DNA of 64,000 nt from JAOTWJ01 sp036398175 (GCA_036398175.1 DASWHL010000007.1:13713-77712); one strand, 5' to 3'; numbered from the stretch's first letter, positions 40,139 through 49,888 are shown. Program-made: numbers and translations. Notes: generated by a model not told the origin, from the sequence alone.

Positions 40139-42517
40139 TCACTCCGCACGTAGAGCCGTCAGCGGGTCCACCCGGCTGGCGCGCCGGGCCGGCAACCACG
40201 CGGCCGCCAGTCCGACGCCGAGCATTCCCAGGACCACCGCGGCGAACGTGGCCGGATCCGTGGGACTGGTGCCCGCGAGCATGCTGCCGAGGAGCCGGGT
40301 GAGTCCCAGCGCCCCGAGCGTCCCGATAGCCACTCCGAGCAGCACGAGTCGCCCACCTTCCCAGACGAACCTGGACACGACACGGGCGTCCGTGGCGCCG
40401 AGTGCCAGCCGGATCCCGATCTCGCGCACGCGATGCGTCACGCGGTATGCCACGAGACCCGTGATCCCGACGGCCGCGAGCAGCAAGGCCACCCCGGCGA
40501 AGCTCCCGAGCAGCAGGACGTTGAATCGCGGGCTCACCAGCCGCCGGCCGAGCACCTCGTCGAGGGCCGACACCTGCGCGGGCTCGAGCTCCGGCGACAC
40601 CTCCCGCAGCCGGTCGCGAACGGCGGCCGCGAGACCGGGTGCGCCCCCCTCGGCGCGCACGACGATGTACCCCCCCCACCGCGGCAGCTGGAAGAACGGC
40701 CAGAACACCTCGGGCCGCGGCGGCGCATCCGGCCGGAGCGCGGGGATGTCGGCCACGAGCCCGATGACCGAGAACTCGAGACCCATTTCGGGCATGACCA
40801 GGCGTTCACCGATGGGGCTGCGCCCGGGCCACAGCCGCCGCGCGGCGGCTTCGTTCACGATGGCCACGGGGGTCGTGCCCGCGCGGTCGGCCACGGTGAT
40901 GTCGCGGCCCGAACGCAGCGGCACGCCCAGCGTGGCGAAGTACTCCGGTCCCACGTTCCGCCACAGCACGACCGTGCTGTCCGACTCCGGACCGCCGGCG
41001 CGCGCCATTCCCGGCTCCTCGCCGCCGAAAGCCGGGCCACCGGAGGTGAGGCTCGCCGAGGCGACGCCGGGAAGCGAGCGCACCGCGTCGAGGGCCTGAG
41101 CGTACAGCGCCCGCACGGCCGTGACGTCGCGATAGGTACCGGATGACACGCCGGTCCACGCCACCAGCACGCGGTCGGGCGCGAAGCCGGGATCCCATGC
41201 GGTGAGCCGCGCGAACGTGCGGCCGAGGAGCGCCGCGCCGGCCAGCAGCATCACCGCAATGGCCGTCTCCGCGGCTACGAGCAGGCCACGGCCGCCCCCG
41301 CGGGCCACGCGCGACGCGTGGAGCTGCGCGGCGAGGTCGGCCCGTGCTCCGCGCAGCGCCGGCATCCCACCGATCAGGAGGGCCGTCACTGCGGCCAGGC
41401 CCAGCGCAAAGAGCAGCACGCGCCAATCCACCACGATCTCGTCCAGTCGCGGAATGCCCGGTGGGGCGACCGAGCGGAACAGGTCCACCCCCCACGACGC
41501 GAGCAGCACGCCAAGCACGGCGCCCGCGCCAGACACGAGCACGCTCTCGAGCAGGAGCAGGCGCGCCAGCCGCCCGCGACCCGCCCCGATGGCGGCGCGA
41601 ATCGCCAATTCCTGCTCGCGCCCCGAGACACGCGCCAGCATCAGGTTCGCGAGATTCACGCAGCCGAGGAGGAGGACGAGGCCCACCGCCCCGAGAAACA
41701 CCAGGAGACGACGCCGCACACCCCCCACGAGGCTGTCCTGCAATCCCACGACCTCGACCTGCCAGCCGGCGTTGGTTTCCGGATACGTGGCACCGAGTCG
41801 GCCTGCGATGGTCGCAAGCTCGGCGGCCGCGGCCTCGCGCGTAGCCCCCGGGGCGAGGCGCGCAACGGTGCCGAACCCCCGCCAGCCGCGATTCTCCTCG
41901 TCTCCGGGGTCGAAGGGCAGCGACATCCAGATCTGCACGTCCTCCAGGTCGGGAATCTCGGTGGCGGGCGCGAGCACGCCGATGATCGTAACCGGCTCGC
42001 CGTCCAGTGAAACCGCGCGGCCGACGACCGCCGGTTCGGCGCCGAAGCGCGTCCGCCAGAGCGCGTCCGACAGGACCGCCACGCGGTGCGATGGACCGTG
42101 GTCGTCCGGACCCATCACCCGTCCCAGCGCCGGTTGAATCCCGAGTGCCGCGAACACACCGTGCGTGACGAGGCCGCCGTAGACCGATTCGACCTTGTCG
42201 GACTCGGTGATGCGGACGGGCCAGTCGCGGGCGATGCCGACGGCGGCGAGCGTCGCGCTGGCGGCACGCCAATCCTCCACGTCCGGCGGCGACGCGATGC
42301 AGAAGCCCTCGACGGAGGGATGGCGCTCGCAGATCGTCACCAGCTCCGAGGCGTCCGGGAACGGGAGGGGTCGGAGCAGCACGCCGCTCACCACCGAGAA
42401 GACGGCCGTCGTGGCGCCCAGGGCGAGCCCGAGCGTGAGTATGGCCGCGACGGTGTAGCCCCGTTGGCGAGAGAGCTGTCGAACCGTGAGCCGCAGGTCG
42501 TGCAACAGTGCGTCCAT
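40139..42517 (-). CDS. ABC transporter permease, FtsX/MacB fold (ADOP family)
   Basis: 792 aa. It begins MDALLHDLRLTVRQLSRQRGYT, then TM1 (22-45, with ATTAVFSVVSGVLLRPLPFPD typical of ADOP), a long periplasmic MacB-type core (50-270), three TMs (275-385), a second TM/periplasmic unit and three C-terminal TMs, including GIRLALGATDARV. This duplicated-permease layout is frequent in Acidobacteriota and Gemmatimonadota. Such permeases export peptides, lipoproteins or drugs with a MacB-like ATPase; no ATPase or PadR regulator is adjacent here. Confidence 0.92.
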   Translation of the reverse strand: MDALLHDLRLTVRQLSRQRGYTVAAILTLGLALGATTAVFSVVSGVLLRPLPFPDASELVTICERHPSVEGFCIASPPDVEDWRAASATLAAVGIARDWPVRITESDKVESVYGGLVTHGVFAALGIQPALGRVMGPDDHGPSHRVAVLSDALWRTRFGAEPAVVGRAVSLDGEPVTIIGVLAPATEIPDLEDVQIWMSLPFDPGDEENRGWRGFGTVARLAPGATREAAAAELATIAGRLGATYPETNAGWQVEVVGLQDSLVGGVRRRLLVFLGAVGLVLLLGCVNLANLMLARVSGREQELAIRAAIGAGRGRLARLLLLESVLVSGAGAVLGVLLASWGVDLFRSVAPPGIPRLDEIVVDWRVLLFALGLAAVTALLIGGMPALRGARADLAAQLHASRVARGGGRGLLVAAETAIAVMLLAGAALLGRTFARLTAWDPGFAPDRVLVAWTGVSSGTYRDVTAVRALYAQALDAVRSLPGVASASLTSGGPAFGGEEPGMARAGGPESDSTVVLWRNVGPEYFATLGVPLRSGRDITVADRAGTTPVAIVNEAAARRLWPGRSPIGERLVMPEMGLEFSVIGLVADIPALRPDAPPRPEVFWPFFQLPRWGGYIVVRAEGGAPGLAAAVRDRLREVSPELEPAQVSALDEVLGRRLVSPRFNVLLLGSFAGVALLLAAVGITGLVAYRVTHRVREIGIRLALGATDARVVSRFVWEGGRLVLLGVAIGTLGALGLTRLLGSMLAGTSPTDPATFAAVVLGMLGVGLAAAWLPARRASRVDPLTALRAE

Positions 42518-42627
42518 GTCAGTCCCACGAGGGCCGGGGATGGGCAGGGGAAACGCAAATGCCGGACCGCTCGCCGGGATCGCGGAAGAACGCGCGGGTA
42601 AACGGGTTACTCACGGGTGGCAGAATC

Positions 42628-42644
42628 GGGAGTGAGACACTCCC
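42628..42644. promoter_or_regulatory. Perfect inverted repeat upstream of the second kinase
   Basis: GGGAGTG-AGA-CACTCCC in the divergent gap between the ADOP and kinase genes. Its GGAGT/ACTCC half-sites resemble those of the palindrome at 21282-21297 but with a different spacing. Possible operator or hairpin. Confidence 0.35.
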
Positions 42645-42743
42645 TGTTCGTCCATGGGACGGGTGTGTGCGCCATTGGGACGGCATGCGGGCTGGCGGTC
42701 GGCACGGTTGCGCAAGGCGCGGCGGGGCGGTATCTGCAATCCG

Positions 42744-44114
42744 GTGACGCTCGATCCCATCCCCTCCGCGTCGTCTCCCGACGCCGTTCCGGCCCCGCTC
42801 GCCCCCGGCCGGCGTGTCGGCTCGCGGTACGAGATCGTCCGGCCCCTCGGCCGCGGCGGGTTCGCGCACACGTATCTCGCGCGGGCCATCGAGGGCGGCC
42901 GCGTGGTCGCCCTCAAGACCCTGCATGGCCGCGCCGTTACCGACCTCAAGGCGTACGAGTTGTTCGAGCGCGAGGCGCGTGTGCTCCTCGGGCTCCGGCA
43001 CCGGGGCGTCCCCGAGTTCATCGAGTTCTTCCGGGCCGACCTGGGCGGGACGCAGACCGCCGTACTGGTGATGGAGTACGTGGACGGCCCGAGCCTGGCC
43101 GGGACGATCGCTGACGGACCGCCGCTCGCCCCGCTCCAGGTGCTCGACCTCATGCTCGAGCTGCTTGGCGTGCTCGACTACCTCCACACACGCGCGCCAC
43201 CCATTCTGCACCGCGACATCAAGCCCGCCAACGTGATCGTGCGCGCGGACGGCGGCCCCGTGCTGGTGGATTTCGGCGCGGTGCGCAATGTGTTCAAGGC
43301 GCCGGGCGAGAGCGGACCCACAGTCGTGGGGACGTACGGGTACATGCCGTACGAGCAGTACATGGGGCAGGCGAGCCCGGCCAGCGACCTCTACGCGCTG
43401 GGGGCTACGTTCCTGCACCTCGTCACTGGTCGCCCACCTTCCGACTTCATGGCGGACGACGGGCGCCTTGCCGTCCCCGCGTCGCTCCCGGTGGGCCAGC
43501 CGCTGCGCGGCGTGATCGCGCGGCTGCTCGAGTCCGCCCCGACTCGGCGGTACCCATCGGCGCGTGCCGCCCGCGAGGCGCTCCTGGCGCCGGCTCGGCC
43601 GGTTGCCGAGGGACCGGGCACCGCGCTGGTCCCGGCAGCGACCGTGCTGCCGCTCGCGCTGGATCCGGCGCCACGACCGCTCGCCGGCCCGGCGGCCGAG
43701 CGTTTCACGGCGCTGGCGCACAGCATGTGGCAGTTGATGGAGCCCACGCAGCTCCCCGACGAGCACTGGGGCGTCATGGACTGGTTCCAGATCGTGTTCT
43801 TCTCGACCGTGACCGTGGGTGTCTTGCCGCTCGTGTTCTTCGGGATCGCCCGGTCCCGCAGGCGGCGCCTGCGGCGGTTCTTCCGCGACGGCGTCCCGGG
43901 CACCGCGGAGATCATGGACTTCCGGCCGGAGGACGTGGCGTTCGGGGTGAAGTTCACGAGAGTGCGCTACGAGTTTCAGGTGGACGGCCGCACGCACCGC
44001 GGGAGCGACGTGGTACTGCCAGTCATTGCCGACCGCTGGCGGGCGGGGGAGCATGTGGAGGTCCTGTACCTCCCCGAGCGGAGCTACGACAGCGTGATCA
44101 TCAGCGTAACCTGA
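42744..44114 (+). CDS. Ser/Thr protein kinase with DUF3592-like C-terminal domain
   Basis: 456 aa from the GTG at 42744; the upstream open frame is Arg/Gly-rich. Kinase domain 25-310: GRGGFAHTY loop, Lys58 (VALK), HRDIKPAN with Asp158, DFGAV (176-178), GTYGYMPYEQYMG activation segment. A membrane helix follows (about 350-375, FQIVFFSTVTVGVLPLVFFGI), then a DUF3592-like beta domain (GTAEIMDFRPEDVAFGVKFTRV, VDGRTHRGSDVVLP, VEVLYLPERSYDSVI). Kinase first, sensor after the membrane helix. The DUF3592 fusion to a kinase is unusual. Followed 16 nt later by a secreted TPR protein, which may be a partner. Confidence 0.9.
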   Translation: MTLDPIPSASSPDAVPAPLAPGRRVGSRYEIVRPLGRGGFAHTYLARAIEGGRVVALKTLHGRAVTDLKAYELFEREARVLLGLRHRGVPEFIEFFRADLGGTQTAVLVMEYVDGPSLAGTIADGPPLAPLQVLDLMLELLGVLDYLHTRAPPILHRDIKPANVIVRADGGPVLVDFGAVRNVFKAPGESGPTVVGTYGYMPYEQYMGQASPASDLYALGATFLHLVTGRPPSDFMADDGRLAVPASLPVGQPLRGVIARLLESAPTRRYPSARAAREALLAPARPVAEGPGTALVPAATVLPLALDPAPRPLAGPAAERFTALAHSMWQLMEPTQLPDEHWGVMDWFQIVFFSTVTVGVLPLVFFGIARSRRRRLRRFFRDGVPGTAEIMDFRPEDVAFGVKFTRVRYEFQVDGRTHRGSDVVLPVIADRWRAGEHVEVLYLPERSYDSVIISVT

Positions 44115-44130
44115 GCAAGGAGCACCACCC

Positions 44131-44955
44131 ATGCTCTTCCGACAGATCCGCGTTCTGACACTGTTCACGGCGGTGGCCGCCCCGGCCGTGGGCCAGACGG
44201 TCCAGTACCGCGCCCCCGGTGGCGGGGTCTACGTCTCGCAGGCCGATACGGGCGCCGTCGCGCGCGCCGAAGCCGCATTGGCGGCCGACCCGGACAACGT
44301 CGAGTTGATCCTCGCGCTCGGCCTCGCGCAGTCCGGAATACGCCGGTACCGGGAGGCCATCGCGACCTTCTCGAGGGGCATCGAGCTCGCGCCGGACAAC
44401 GCGGTGCTCTACCGCTGGCGGGGCCACCGGTATCTGTCGGTCCGGGAGTTCGACCGCGCGCGCGACGATCTCGAACGGGGCCTGCAGCTCGACCCGGACT
44501 GCTACGGCTGCTTGTATCACCTGGGCATCGTCACGTTCGTCGCGGGCGACTTCGCGGGCGCGGCCGCCGCGTTTCAGCGCGGCTTGCCGCTCGCGCCGAA
44601 CGCCGGGGAGACGGCGGGCTCGATTGACTGGACCTGGATGTCCCTGATGCGCGCGGGCCGCGCCGCGGACGCGAAGGCCTGGCTGGAGGGGAACGCCGAT
44701 TCCCTGCCCGTGGAGAACGCGTACACGCGGCGTCTCCGCCTGTACCGGGGCGAGATCGGTCCCGGCGAGGTGCTGCCGCCCGGCGAGACCGACGACGTCA
44801 ACGTCGCGACGCTGAGCTACGGGGTGGGCAACTGGTACGTGATCCGGGGCGACACGGCACGCGCCCGCGAGTGGTTCGGGCGGGCGGTCGCCTCGGGCGG
44901 GTGGCCGGCGTTCGGGTTCATCGCGGCGGAAGCGGAGCTGGGGCGGCTGCGGTAG
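44131..44955 (+). CDS. Secreted TPR protein (paralogue of 458-1399)
   Basis: 274 aa with AAGGAG before the ATG. Signal peptide MLFRQIRVLTLFTAVAAPAVGQ. TPR-like helices: LILALGLAQSGIRRYREAIAT, LYRWRGHRYLSVREFDRARDD, GCLYHLGIVTFVAGDFAGAAA. It ends VENAYTRRLRLYRGE, LSYGVGNWYVIRGDTARAREW, AFGFIAAEAELGRLR, matching the C-terminus of the protein at 458-1399 (YGVGAWLLVNGDSARARE, AFGYIAAEAE). Two Cys in PDCYGC. It is 16 nt after the kinase gene, suggesting a kinase-periplasmic sensor pair. Confidence 0.87.
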   Translation: MLFRQIRVLTLFTAVAAPAVGQTVQYRAPGGGVYVSQADTGAVARAEAALAADPDNVELILALGLAQSGIRRYREAIATFSRGIELAPDNAVLYRWRGHRYLSVREFDRARDDLERGLQLDPDCYGCLYHLGIVTFVAGDFAGAAAAFQRGLPLAPNAGETAGSIDWTWMSLMRAGRAADAKAWLEGNADSLPVENAYTRRLRLYRGEIGPGEVLPPGETDDVNVATLSYGVGNWYVIRGDTARAREWFGRAVASGGWPAFGFIAAEAELGRLR

Positions 44956-44966
44956 ACTGAGGGCCA

Positions 44967-44983
44967 GCGGCGGATCACGCCGC
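44967..44983. terminator. Hairpin between convergent genes
   Basis: GCGGCG and CGCCGC pair around a 5-nt loop 12 nt after the TPR stop and 27 nt before the convergent S9 gene end. No U-tract. Confidence 0.45.
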
Positions 44984-45010
44984 CCGGGACCCCGGCCAAC
45001 CCTCGCCACC

Positions 45011-47926
45011 CTACTCTATCGGTCCACCCTTCTTCACCTGCGGCACCCCGTCGGTCATCCACTTGGGCGCGGGCGCGTCCTTCAGATAGTGGTCGAAGAA
45101 CTGCCGCATCCGGACCTGGAAATCCTTCTGATTCTCTTTCCGGCCCAGGTGGTGCGGCTCGTCGGGATAGGAGAGCAGAATCACTGCTTTGCCGTTGCGC
45201 CGCGCGGCGTTGAAGTACTCGAGCCCCTGGTGCCAGTCCACGGCCCCGTCCGCCGTGCCGTGCAGGATCATGAACGGGGTCGTGATCTTCTGCACGTTGT
45301 GCAGGGGTGACTGGTCCTCGTATTGCTCCTCGGCGGTCCAGGGCGTCGAGTCGCGGCCCATGCGCACCTGGCCCACCTCCATGATGCCTTGCTGGACGGT
45401 CCCCGTCTGCTTGTACAGCTCGTTGTAGAAGCTCACGAGGTTGGTGGGCGGCGCGCCCGTCACCACGGCGGCGAACATGTCGGTCTGGGTCACGATGTAG
45501 GACGACTGGTACCCGCCCCAGCTGTGGCCCTGGAGCCCGATGCGCGCGGGATCGGCGTAGCCCAGCTCGATCACCTTTTTGACCGCACTCGTCACACAAT
45601 CCAGCGCCGACGTGCCCGGCCGGCCGATCTGATAGACCACGTCGGGCTGGAAGACGAGGTAGCCGTTACTCGCGTACGTCGAGATGTGCGGCCGGTCGTC
45701 GTACACCGGCATCGAGAACCGGTGATGCGTGTTCGACATGATCTCGTAGAAGTACACCAGCATGGGGTACCGCTTGCCGGGCTCGTAGCCCGCGGGAAGC
45801 GTGAGCGTGCCCTGGAGCCGCTGGCCCTTGCTGTTCGTGTAGTCAATCAGGACCTTCCCGCTCGGCCACAGGAATTCCGCGAGCTGGGGGTTGGCGTCGG
45901 TGACCTTTCTGGGAGCGGCGAACGCGCTCGTGGCGGTCCAGTAGTCCGGGAACTCGCGGAATGTCTGGCGAGTGAAGGTCACGCGGTCGGCCCTGGCGGC
46001 CTTCTCAATCTGGCCGATGCCCTGATCGTCCCAGATGAGCGGCGTGGGCCGGCCGGTGGGCGGGAGCCGCCAGTACCCCGACTTCTTGGTCCACTCCCCG
46101 TACGCGGCCAGCAGCTGCGGCTGAGTGAGGTCCACGGCCTCGTCATCCTGGCTTCCGCCGCCGAAGCCGAACCCGCCACCGCCGCCGCGCGGCTGGCCAT
46201 CGTCGTCGAACCGGACCAGCCGGAACCGGATCTGCTCGGCGTCACCGACACCGCCCGTCAGGTTGACCCCCTTGCCGCCGTCGAGGGGCAGGCGCCACAG
46301 GTCGAAACGGTGATTCAGGATCACCGCACGCCCGTCCTTCGTCCAGCCGGCAACCCCATAGGTCGGCCGCTCGTACGGATGGTCGTCCTCGGCGTTCACG
46401 AAGCTCACACCGGTGGCGCGGTCGAGGGCCACCGCGCGGCCGGCCTCGAGGTCGTACGCGAAGACATGGCCGTCCTCGAGGTACAGAAACCAGCGGCTGT
46501 CGGGTGACGTGCCCATCGTGCGGCCGAGGGCCCTGGCGACAAGGGTCCGTTCGCCGGTGGCGATGTTGACCCGGTAGTAGTCGGCCCGGCCGCCGCCCCA
46601 GCTCACCTCGCCGCGATACGGCGTGTCGAGGCGGCCGATGCCCCACTTCCCGTTGGCGGTGGATTGGACGGTCCGCATGTCCTCGTCGCCGAGCTGCACG
46701 AACTTCCGCGTGGCGAGGTGCAGCACCGCCGGATAGGTGGCCCGCCGCAGCTGCTGGATCCGGACCGTCTGGACGGACTGGGGTTCCGTGTCCTTCCAGT
46801 GCCAGACGTCCACGTTGGCTCTGGCGTCACCGCCCTCCTCGGGCTCGACTTCCTGCGCCTTGATGCCGATGAAGATGCGCGAGGCGTCAGGACTCCAACG
46901 CGGCGCCGCGAACTCACTCACCACCATTCCGGTGGGAAACGCCGCATCCGCGGCGGGGTCGTAGGCCGTCGCGTTCGACCGCGGCGTGCCGAGCCGGGTC
47001 CAGGCGTAGAGCACGTTGTCCTTTTGCTTGTTGCTTTTGGCCTTGTCGCCGGAGAGCACGGCCAGGTTGGTTCCCGAATCGCTCCAGGCGAGCTGCGCGT
47101 AGTCGCGGGCGCCGGTGTTGAGCGCCTGGGCGGCGCCGGTGGCGAGATCCAGCAGATAGACGCCGTTGCCAAGGCGCTCGGCCGCGTCCACCGTGTACGC
47201 GAGGAGCCGGCCGGCGTCATCGAAGGCGTACAGATTGACGTTACCAATATTGCGCGTGACGCCGGTGGCCAGCTCGCGGAGCACCAGATCGGCGCCATCG
47301 CGTGTGGTGTCGCCCTGCGGCCGGTTGGCGCGGACGGCCAGCCACCGGGCATCGTTCGAAAAGCGGAAGCTCGCCGCGTTCGGGACCGTGAACTTCTCGC
47401 CGCCCGCGACGTCGAGCAGCTCGAACCGGCGGGTGGGGCGCGCGCCCTGCGCGGGCGCCGTCCCACGCTGCGGGGTCGGGGCTCCGGGCCGGGCGCCGCG
47501 CCGCGCCGAGTCCCGGCCGGGGGGATTCACGTAGTAGCCGAGCCACCGACCGTCGGGAGAGAACACCGGGGAGCCGGCCGCCCCGCCGCCAAAGCCCCCG
47601 CCCCCGCCGCGACCCGTTTCCGGAATCGCCCCGGCCGGAATGGTATGGACCTTGTCGCCATCCAGCTGCCGCACCGTGATGGTCATGTCGCCGTCGTTGG
47701 GCTGAACCGTGTGGGCCAGCCAGGCGCCGTCCGGGGAGATGGCCGCGTTCGTGATCCGGCGCCACGGCCCGTACTCGGCCAGGTTCAGGAGTTTGGGTCC
47801 CGTGTCGGCCTTGGCCGCCGCGGTGTCGCGAGGTTGCCGGCCGCCGCGGGCCTGGGCGGGGGCCGGGGGAGCGACGACGACGACGAGCAGGAGGAGCGTG
47901 AGCCAGGTGGCACGGGAACGGCGCAT
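45011..47926 (-). CDS. Secreted S9-family (prolyl-oligopeptidase-like) peptidase
   Basis: 971 aa; start at 47926 after GGAG begins a signal peptide ending near PAPAQA. A beta-propeller region (50-640, repeated ISPDGAWLA, FSPDGRWLGYY, SPDSRWFLYL blades) precedes an alpha/beta hydrolase domain. The catalytic triad is visible: nucleophile Ser802 in GHSWGGYQ, Asp893 in GTADGAVDW and His924/925 in DEPHHLG. Gly/Arg-rich inserts between blades are unusual. It cleaves small peptides, in the periplasm or outside. Likely monocistronic; divergent from the M23 gene. Confidence 0.92.
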   Translation of the reverse strand: MRRSRATWLTLLLLVVVVAPPAPAQARGGRQPRDTAAAKADTGPKLLNLAEYGPWRRITNAAISPDGAWLAHTVQPNDGDMTITVRQLDGDKVHTIPAGAIPETGRGGGGGFGGGAAGSPVFSPDGRWLGYYVNPPGRDSARRGARPGAPTPQRGTAPAQGARPTRRFELLDVAGGEKFTVPNAASFRFSNDARWLAVRANRPQGDTTRDGADLVLRELATGVTRNIGNVNLYAFDDAGRLLAYTVDAAERLGNGVYLLDLATGAAQALNTGARDYAQLAWSDSGTNLAVLSGDKAKSNKQKDNVLYAWTRLGTPRSNATAYDPAADAAFPTGMVVSEFAAPRWSPDASRIFIGIKAQEVEPEEGGDARANVDVWHWKDTEPQSVQTVRIQQLRRATYPAVLHLATRKFVQLGDEDMRTVQSTANGKWGIGRLDTPYRGEVSWGGGRADYYRVNIATGERTLVARALGRTMGTSPDSRWFLYLEDGHVFAYDLEAGRAVALDRATGVSFVNAEDDHPYERPTYGVAGWTKDGRAVILNHRFDLWRLPLDGGKGVNLTGGVGDAEQIRFRLVRFDDDGQPRGGGGGFGFGGGSQDDEAVDLTQPQLLAAYGEWTKKSGYWRLPPTGRPTPLIWDDQGIGQIEKAARADRVTFTRQTFREFPDYWTATSAFAAPRKVTDANPQLAEFLWPSGKVLIDYTNSKGQRLQGTLTLPAGYEPGKRYPMLVYFYEIMSNTHHRFSMPVYDDRPHISTYASNGYLVFQPDVVYQIGRPGTSALDCVTSAVKKVIELGYADPARIGLQGHSWGGYQSSYIVTQTDMFAAVVTGAPPTNLVSFYNELYKQTGTVQQGIMEVGQVRMGRDSTPWTAEEQYEDQSPLHNVQKITTPFMILHGTADGAVDWHQGLEYFNAARRNGKAVILLSYPDEPHHLGRKENQKDFQVRMRQFFDHYLKDAPAPKWMTDGVPQVKKGGPIE

Positions 47927-48060
47927 AGTGGTCTCCGAGTTCGCGGAGTGGCAGGCGAGTGAGATTGCCGGTAGTACGCGGCGCGGCGGGTGGCCGTTGG
48001 GAGGTGGCCGCGAGTTCACTCGCGGGTGGAACCGGCGACCGCGGCCGCGGTATCTGGGAC

Positions 48061-49470
48061 ATGCGCGGTCATTGGGCGAACGCCATTTCGGCCCTGGTGG
48101 TCGGCCTTGCCGGACTCACCGCCGCGTGCGAACCGGGCGGCGGCCCGTCTATGCGCTTCATCGCCGGCACGCCGCATCAGGAGTACGCGGCGCGCCTCCG
48201 GCAGGCGGGGCTTCACGCCACGGCGCTCGGGCGCGACTGGATGGCCGCCGCCGACCGGGCGCTGGCCGAGCCGGTGGACGTGGACACACCCCACCTGGAG
48301 GCGCGGTTTCTCGACCCGGCGCGCGCCACGGCGGTCGCGTACCGGCTCGTGCTCGAGCGCGGGCAGCGGCTGGTGGCGCACCTCGACTCCGGCGAAGGCG
48401 GCCGCGGGGATGCGCGGTTCTTCCTGGACCTCTTCTTCGCGGCGGACACCACGGCCTCGCTCCAGCTCGCCGCCACCGGCGACTCCGCCGGCCGGACCCT
48501 GGAGTACGTGGCGCTGCGGCCCGGCACCTACGTGCTGCGCGTGCAGCCCGAGCTGCTGCGCGGCGGGCGCGTCACGCTTTCGGTCACGGCGCGGGCGTCC
48601 CTCGGGTTCCCGGTTGCCGGGCGGGACATGGCGGGCATCCGGAGCGGGTTCGGCGCCCCGCGCGACGCCGGCCGACGCGAGCACCAGGGAGTGGACATCT
48701 TCGCCCCGCGTGGCACGCCCGTCGTGGCCGCGGTGGCGGGCCGCGTGTCCCGCGTCAGCACCAGCCGGCTGGGCGGAAACGTCGTCTGGCTGCGTGAGGA
48801 CGGGATAGACCGGCGCCTCTACTACGCGCACCTCGACCGCCACGCGGTGCTCGAAGGCGCGTGGGTGCGGCCGGGCGACACGCTCGGCTTCGTCGGGAAC
48901 ACCGGCAACGCCCGCACCACACCACCGCATCTCCATTTCGGCATCTACATGCGGGGGCTGGGACCGGTGGATCCACACTTCCACCTGTATGATCCGCCCC
49001 AGGACGTCGCTCGCTTCGCCGGCGACTCGGCGCTCGTGGGACGGTGGGCGCGCATCGGGACGGCCGAGGCCGCGATCCGGGCGCGCCCGGGGACCACGTC
49101 GGCGGTCCTGACGGTGGTGCCCGGGCTTACGCCGGTGGAGCTACTGGCGGGCTCCGGCGGCTGGTACCGGGCCCGCCTGCCCAATGGTCGGGAGGGATAT
49201 GTGGCGGTGCGCGCCACCGAGACGCTCACCCCGCTCGAGATGGCGACCGTGGTCGGCGGATCCCTGCTGCGCGCGGCACCCCGGGACGCGGGAGCCGCGG
49301 TTGATTCGGTGGGCCAGGGAGACACGGTACCGGTCTTCGGCCGGTTCGGGGCGTATGCGCTCGTCCAACGTGCCGCGGGACCGCCGGGCTGGCTTGGGGA
49401 AAGTCGTCTGGAGGCACCCGCGGTGGTCGGGGGCGGTGAGGATCGCGGGGGAGCGGCAGGCGGACGGTGA
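48061..49470 (+). CDS. M23 peptidase (LytM-type) lipoprotein with SH3 domain
   Basis: 469 aa from the ATG at 48061; lipobox TAAC (Cys23). A PPC-like beta domain (95-180) precedes the M23 domain (195-310): HQGVDIFAPRGTPVVA supplies His208 and Asp212, and HLHFG supplies His290/292 of the LytM zinc site, so it should be an active endopeptidase. A bacterial SH3 region follows (320-460, two copies: AAIRARPGTTSAVL, LLRAAPRDAGAAV). It cuts peptide crosslinks in the cell wall. Converges with queF (7 nt apart). Confidence 0.9.
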   Translation: MRGHWANAISALVVGLAGLTAACEPGGGPSMRFIAGTPHQEYAARLRQAGLHATALGRDWMAAADRALAEPVDVDTPHLEARFLDPARATAVAYRLVLERGQRLVAHLDSGEGGRGDARFFLDLFFAADTTASLQLAATGDSAGRTLEYVALRPGTYVLRVQPELLRGGRVTLSVTARASLGFPVAGRDMAGIRSGFGAPRDAGRREHQGVDIFAPRGTPVVAAVAGRVSRVSTSRLGGNVVWLREDGIDRRLYYAHLDRHAVLEGAWVRPGDTLGFVGNTGNARTTPPHLHFGIYMRGLGPVDPHFHLYDPPQDVARFAGDSALVGRWARIGTAEAAIRARPGTTSAVLTVVPGLTPVELLAGSGGWYRARLPNGREGYVAVRATETLTPLEMATVVGGSLLRAAPRDAGAAVDSVGQGDTVPVFGRFGAYALVQRAAGPPGWLGESRLEAPAVVGGGEDRGGAAGGR

Positions 49471-49477
49471 CGGTCGC

Positions 49478-49873
49478 TCAGGGTGCGGCCCGTTCGGCCT
49501 CCGCCACCAGCGCGATCCCGCCCCGCACGTTCTGGTGCACCCGCACGCGCACGCTCCTGGGCGCGATGGCATAGACCACGTCGTCCGCGATCCGCGCCGC
49601 AAGCGTTTCACAGAACGCCCCCTCTTCCCGATACGACCACAGGTAGTACTTGACGGCCTTCGACTCAAGGCAGCGTTCGCCCGGCTCGTACTCGATCTCG
49701 ACCGCGCCGAAATCCGGCTGGCCGGTTTTCGGGCAGATGGACGTGAACTCGGTCGCTTCCAGATGGATCCGCTGGACGTCCGGCGCGGGGAACGACTCCC
49801 GCTTCAGGACCTCGCGGGCTTCGACGGGACTCGTCGGCCGCGGGAGGGGGCCGGTGGGGGGAAGGACGGTCAT
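49478..49873 (-). CDS. queF: NADPH-dependent 7-cyano-7-deazaguanine reductase QueF (unimodular)
   Basis: 131 aa, the short YkvM-type length. Motif SICPKTGQPDFG holds the thioimide-forming Cys47 and catalytic Asp54, and ESKAVKYYLWSY is the diagnostic QueF NADPH-binding box. The reaction reduces preQ0 to preQ1 in queuosine biosynthesis. TAGATT lies 9 nt before the ATG, compatible with a very short or absent leader. queC and queE lie 1.6 kb away on the other strand; queD and tgt are not in the window. Confidence 0.95.
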   Translation of the reverse strand: MTVLPPTGPLPRPTSPVEAREVLKRESFPAPDVQRIHLEATEFTSICPKTGQPDFGAVEIEYEPGERCLESKAVKYYLWSYREEGAFCETLAARIADDVVYAIAPRSVRVRVHQNVRGGIALVAEAERAAP

Positions 49874-49882
49874 GGGAATCCC

Positions 49883-49888
49883 AATCTA
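49883..49888 (-). promoter_or_regulatory. Candidate -10 of queF
   Basis: TAGATT on the minus strand, 9 nt before the queF ATG. Part of the short-leader pattern seen at other genes here. Confidence 0.35.
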
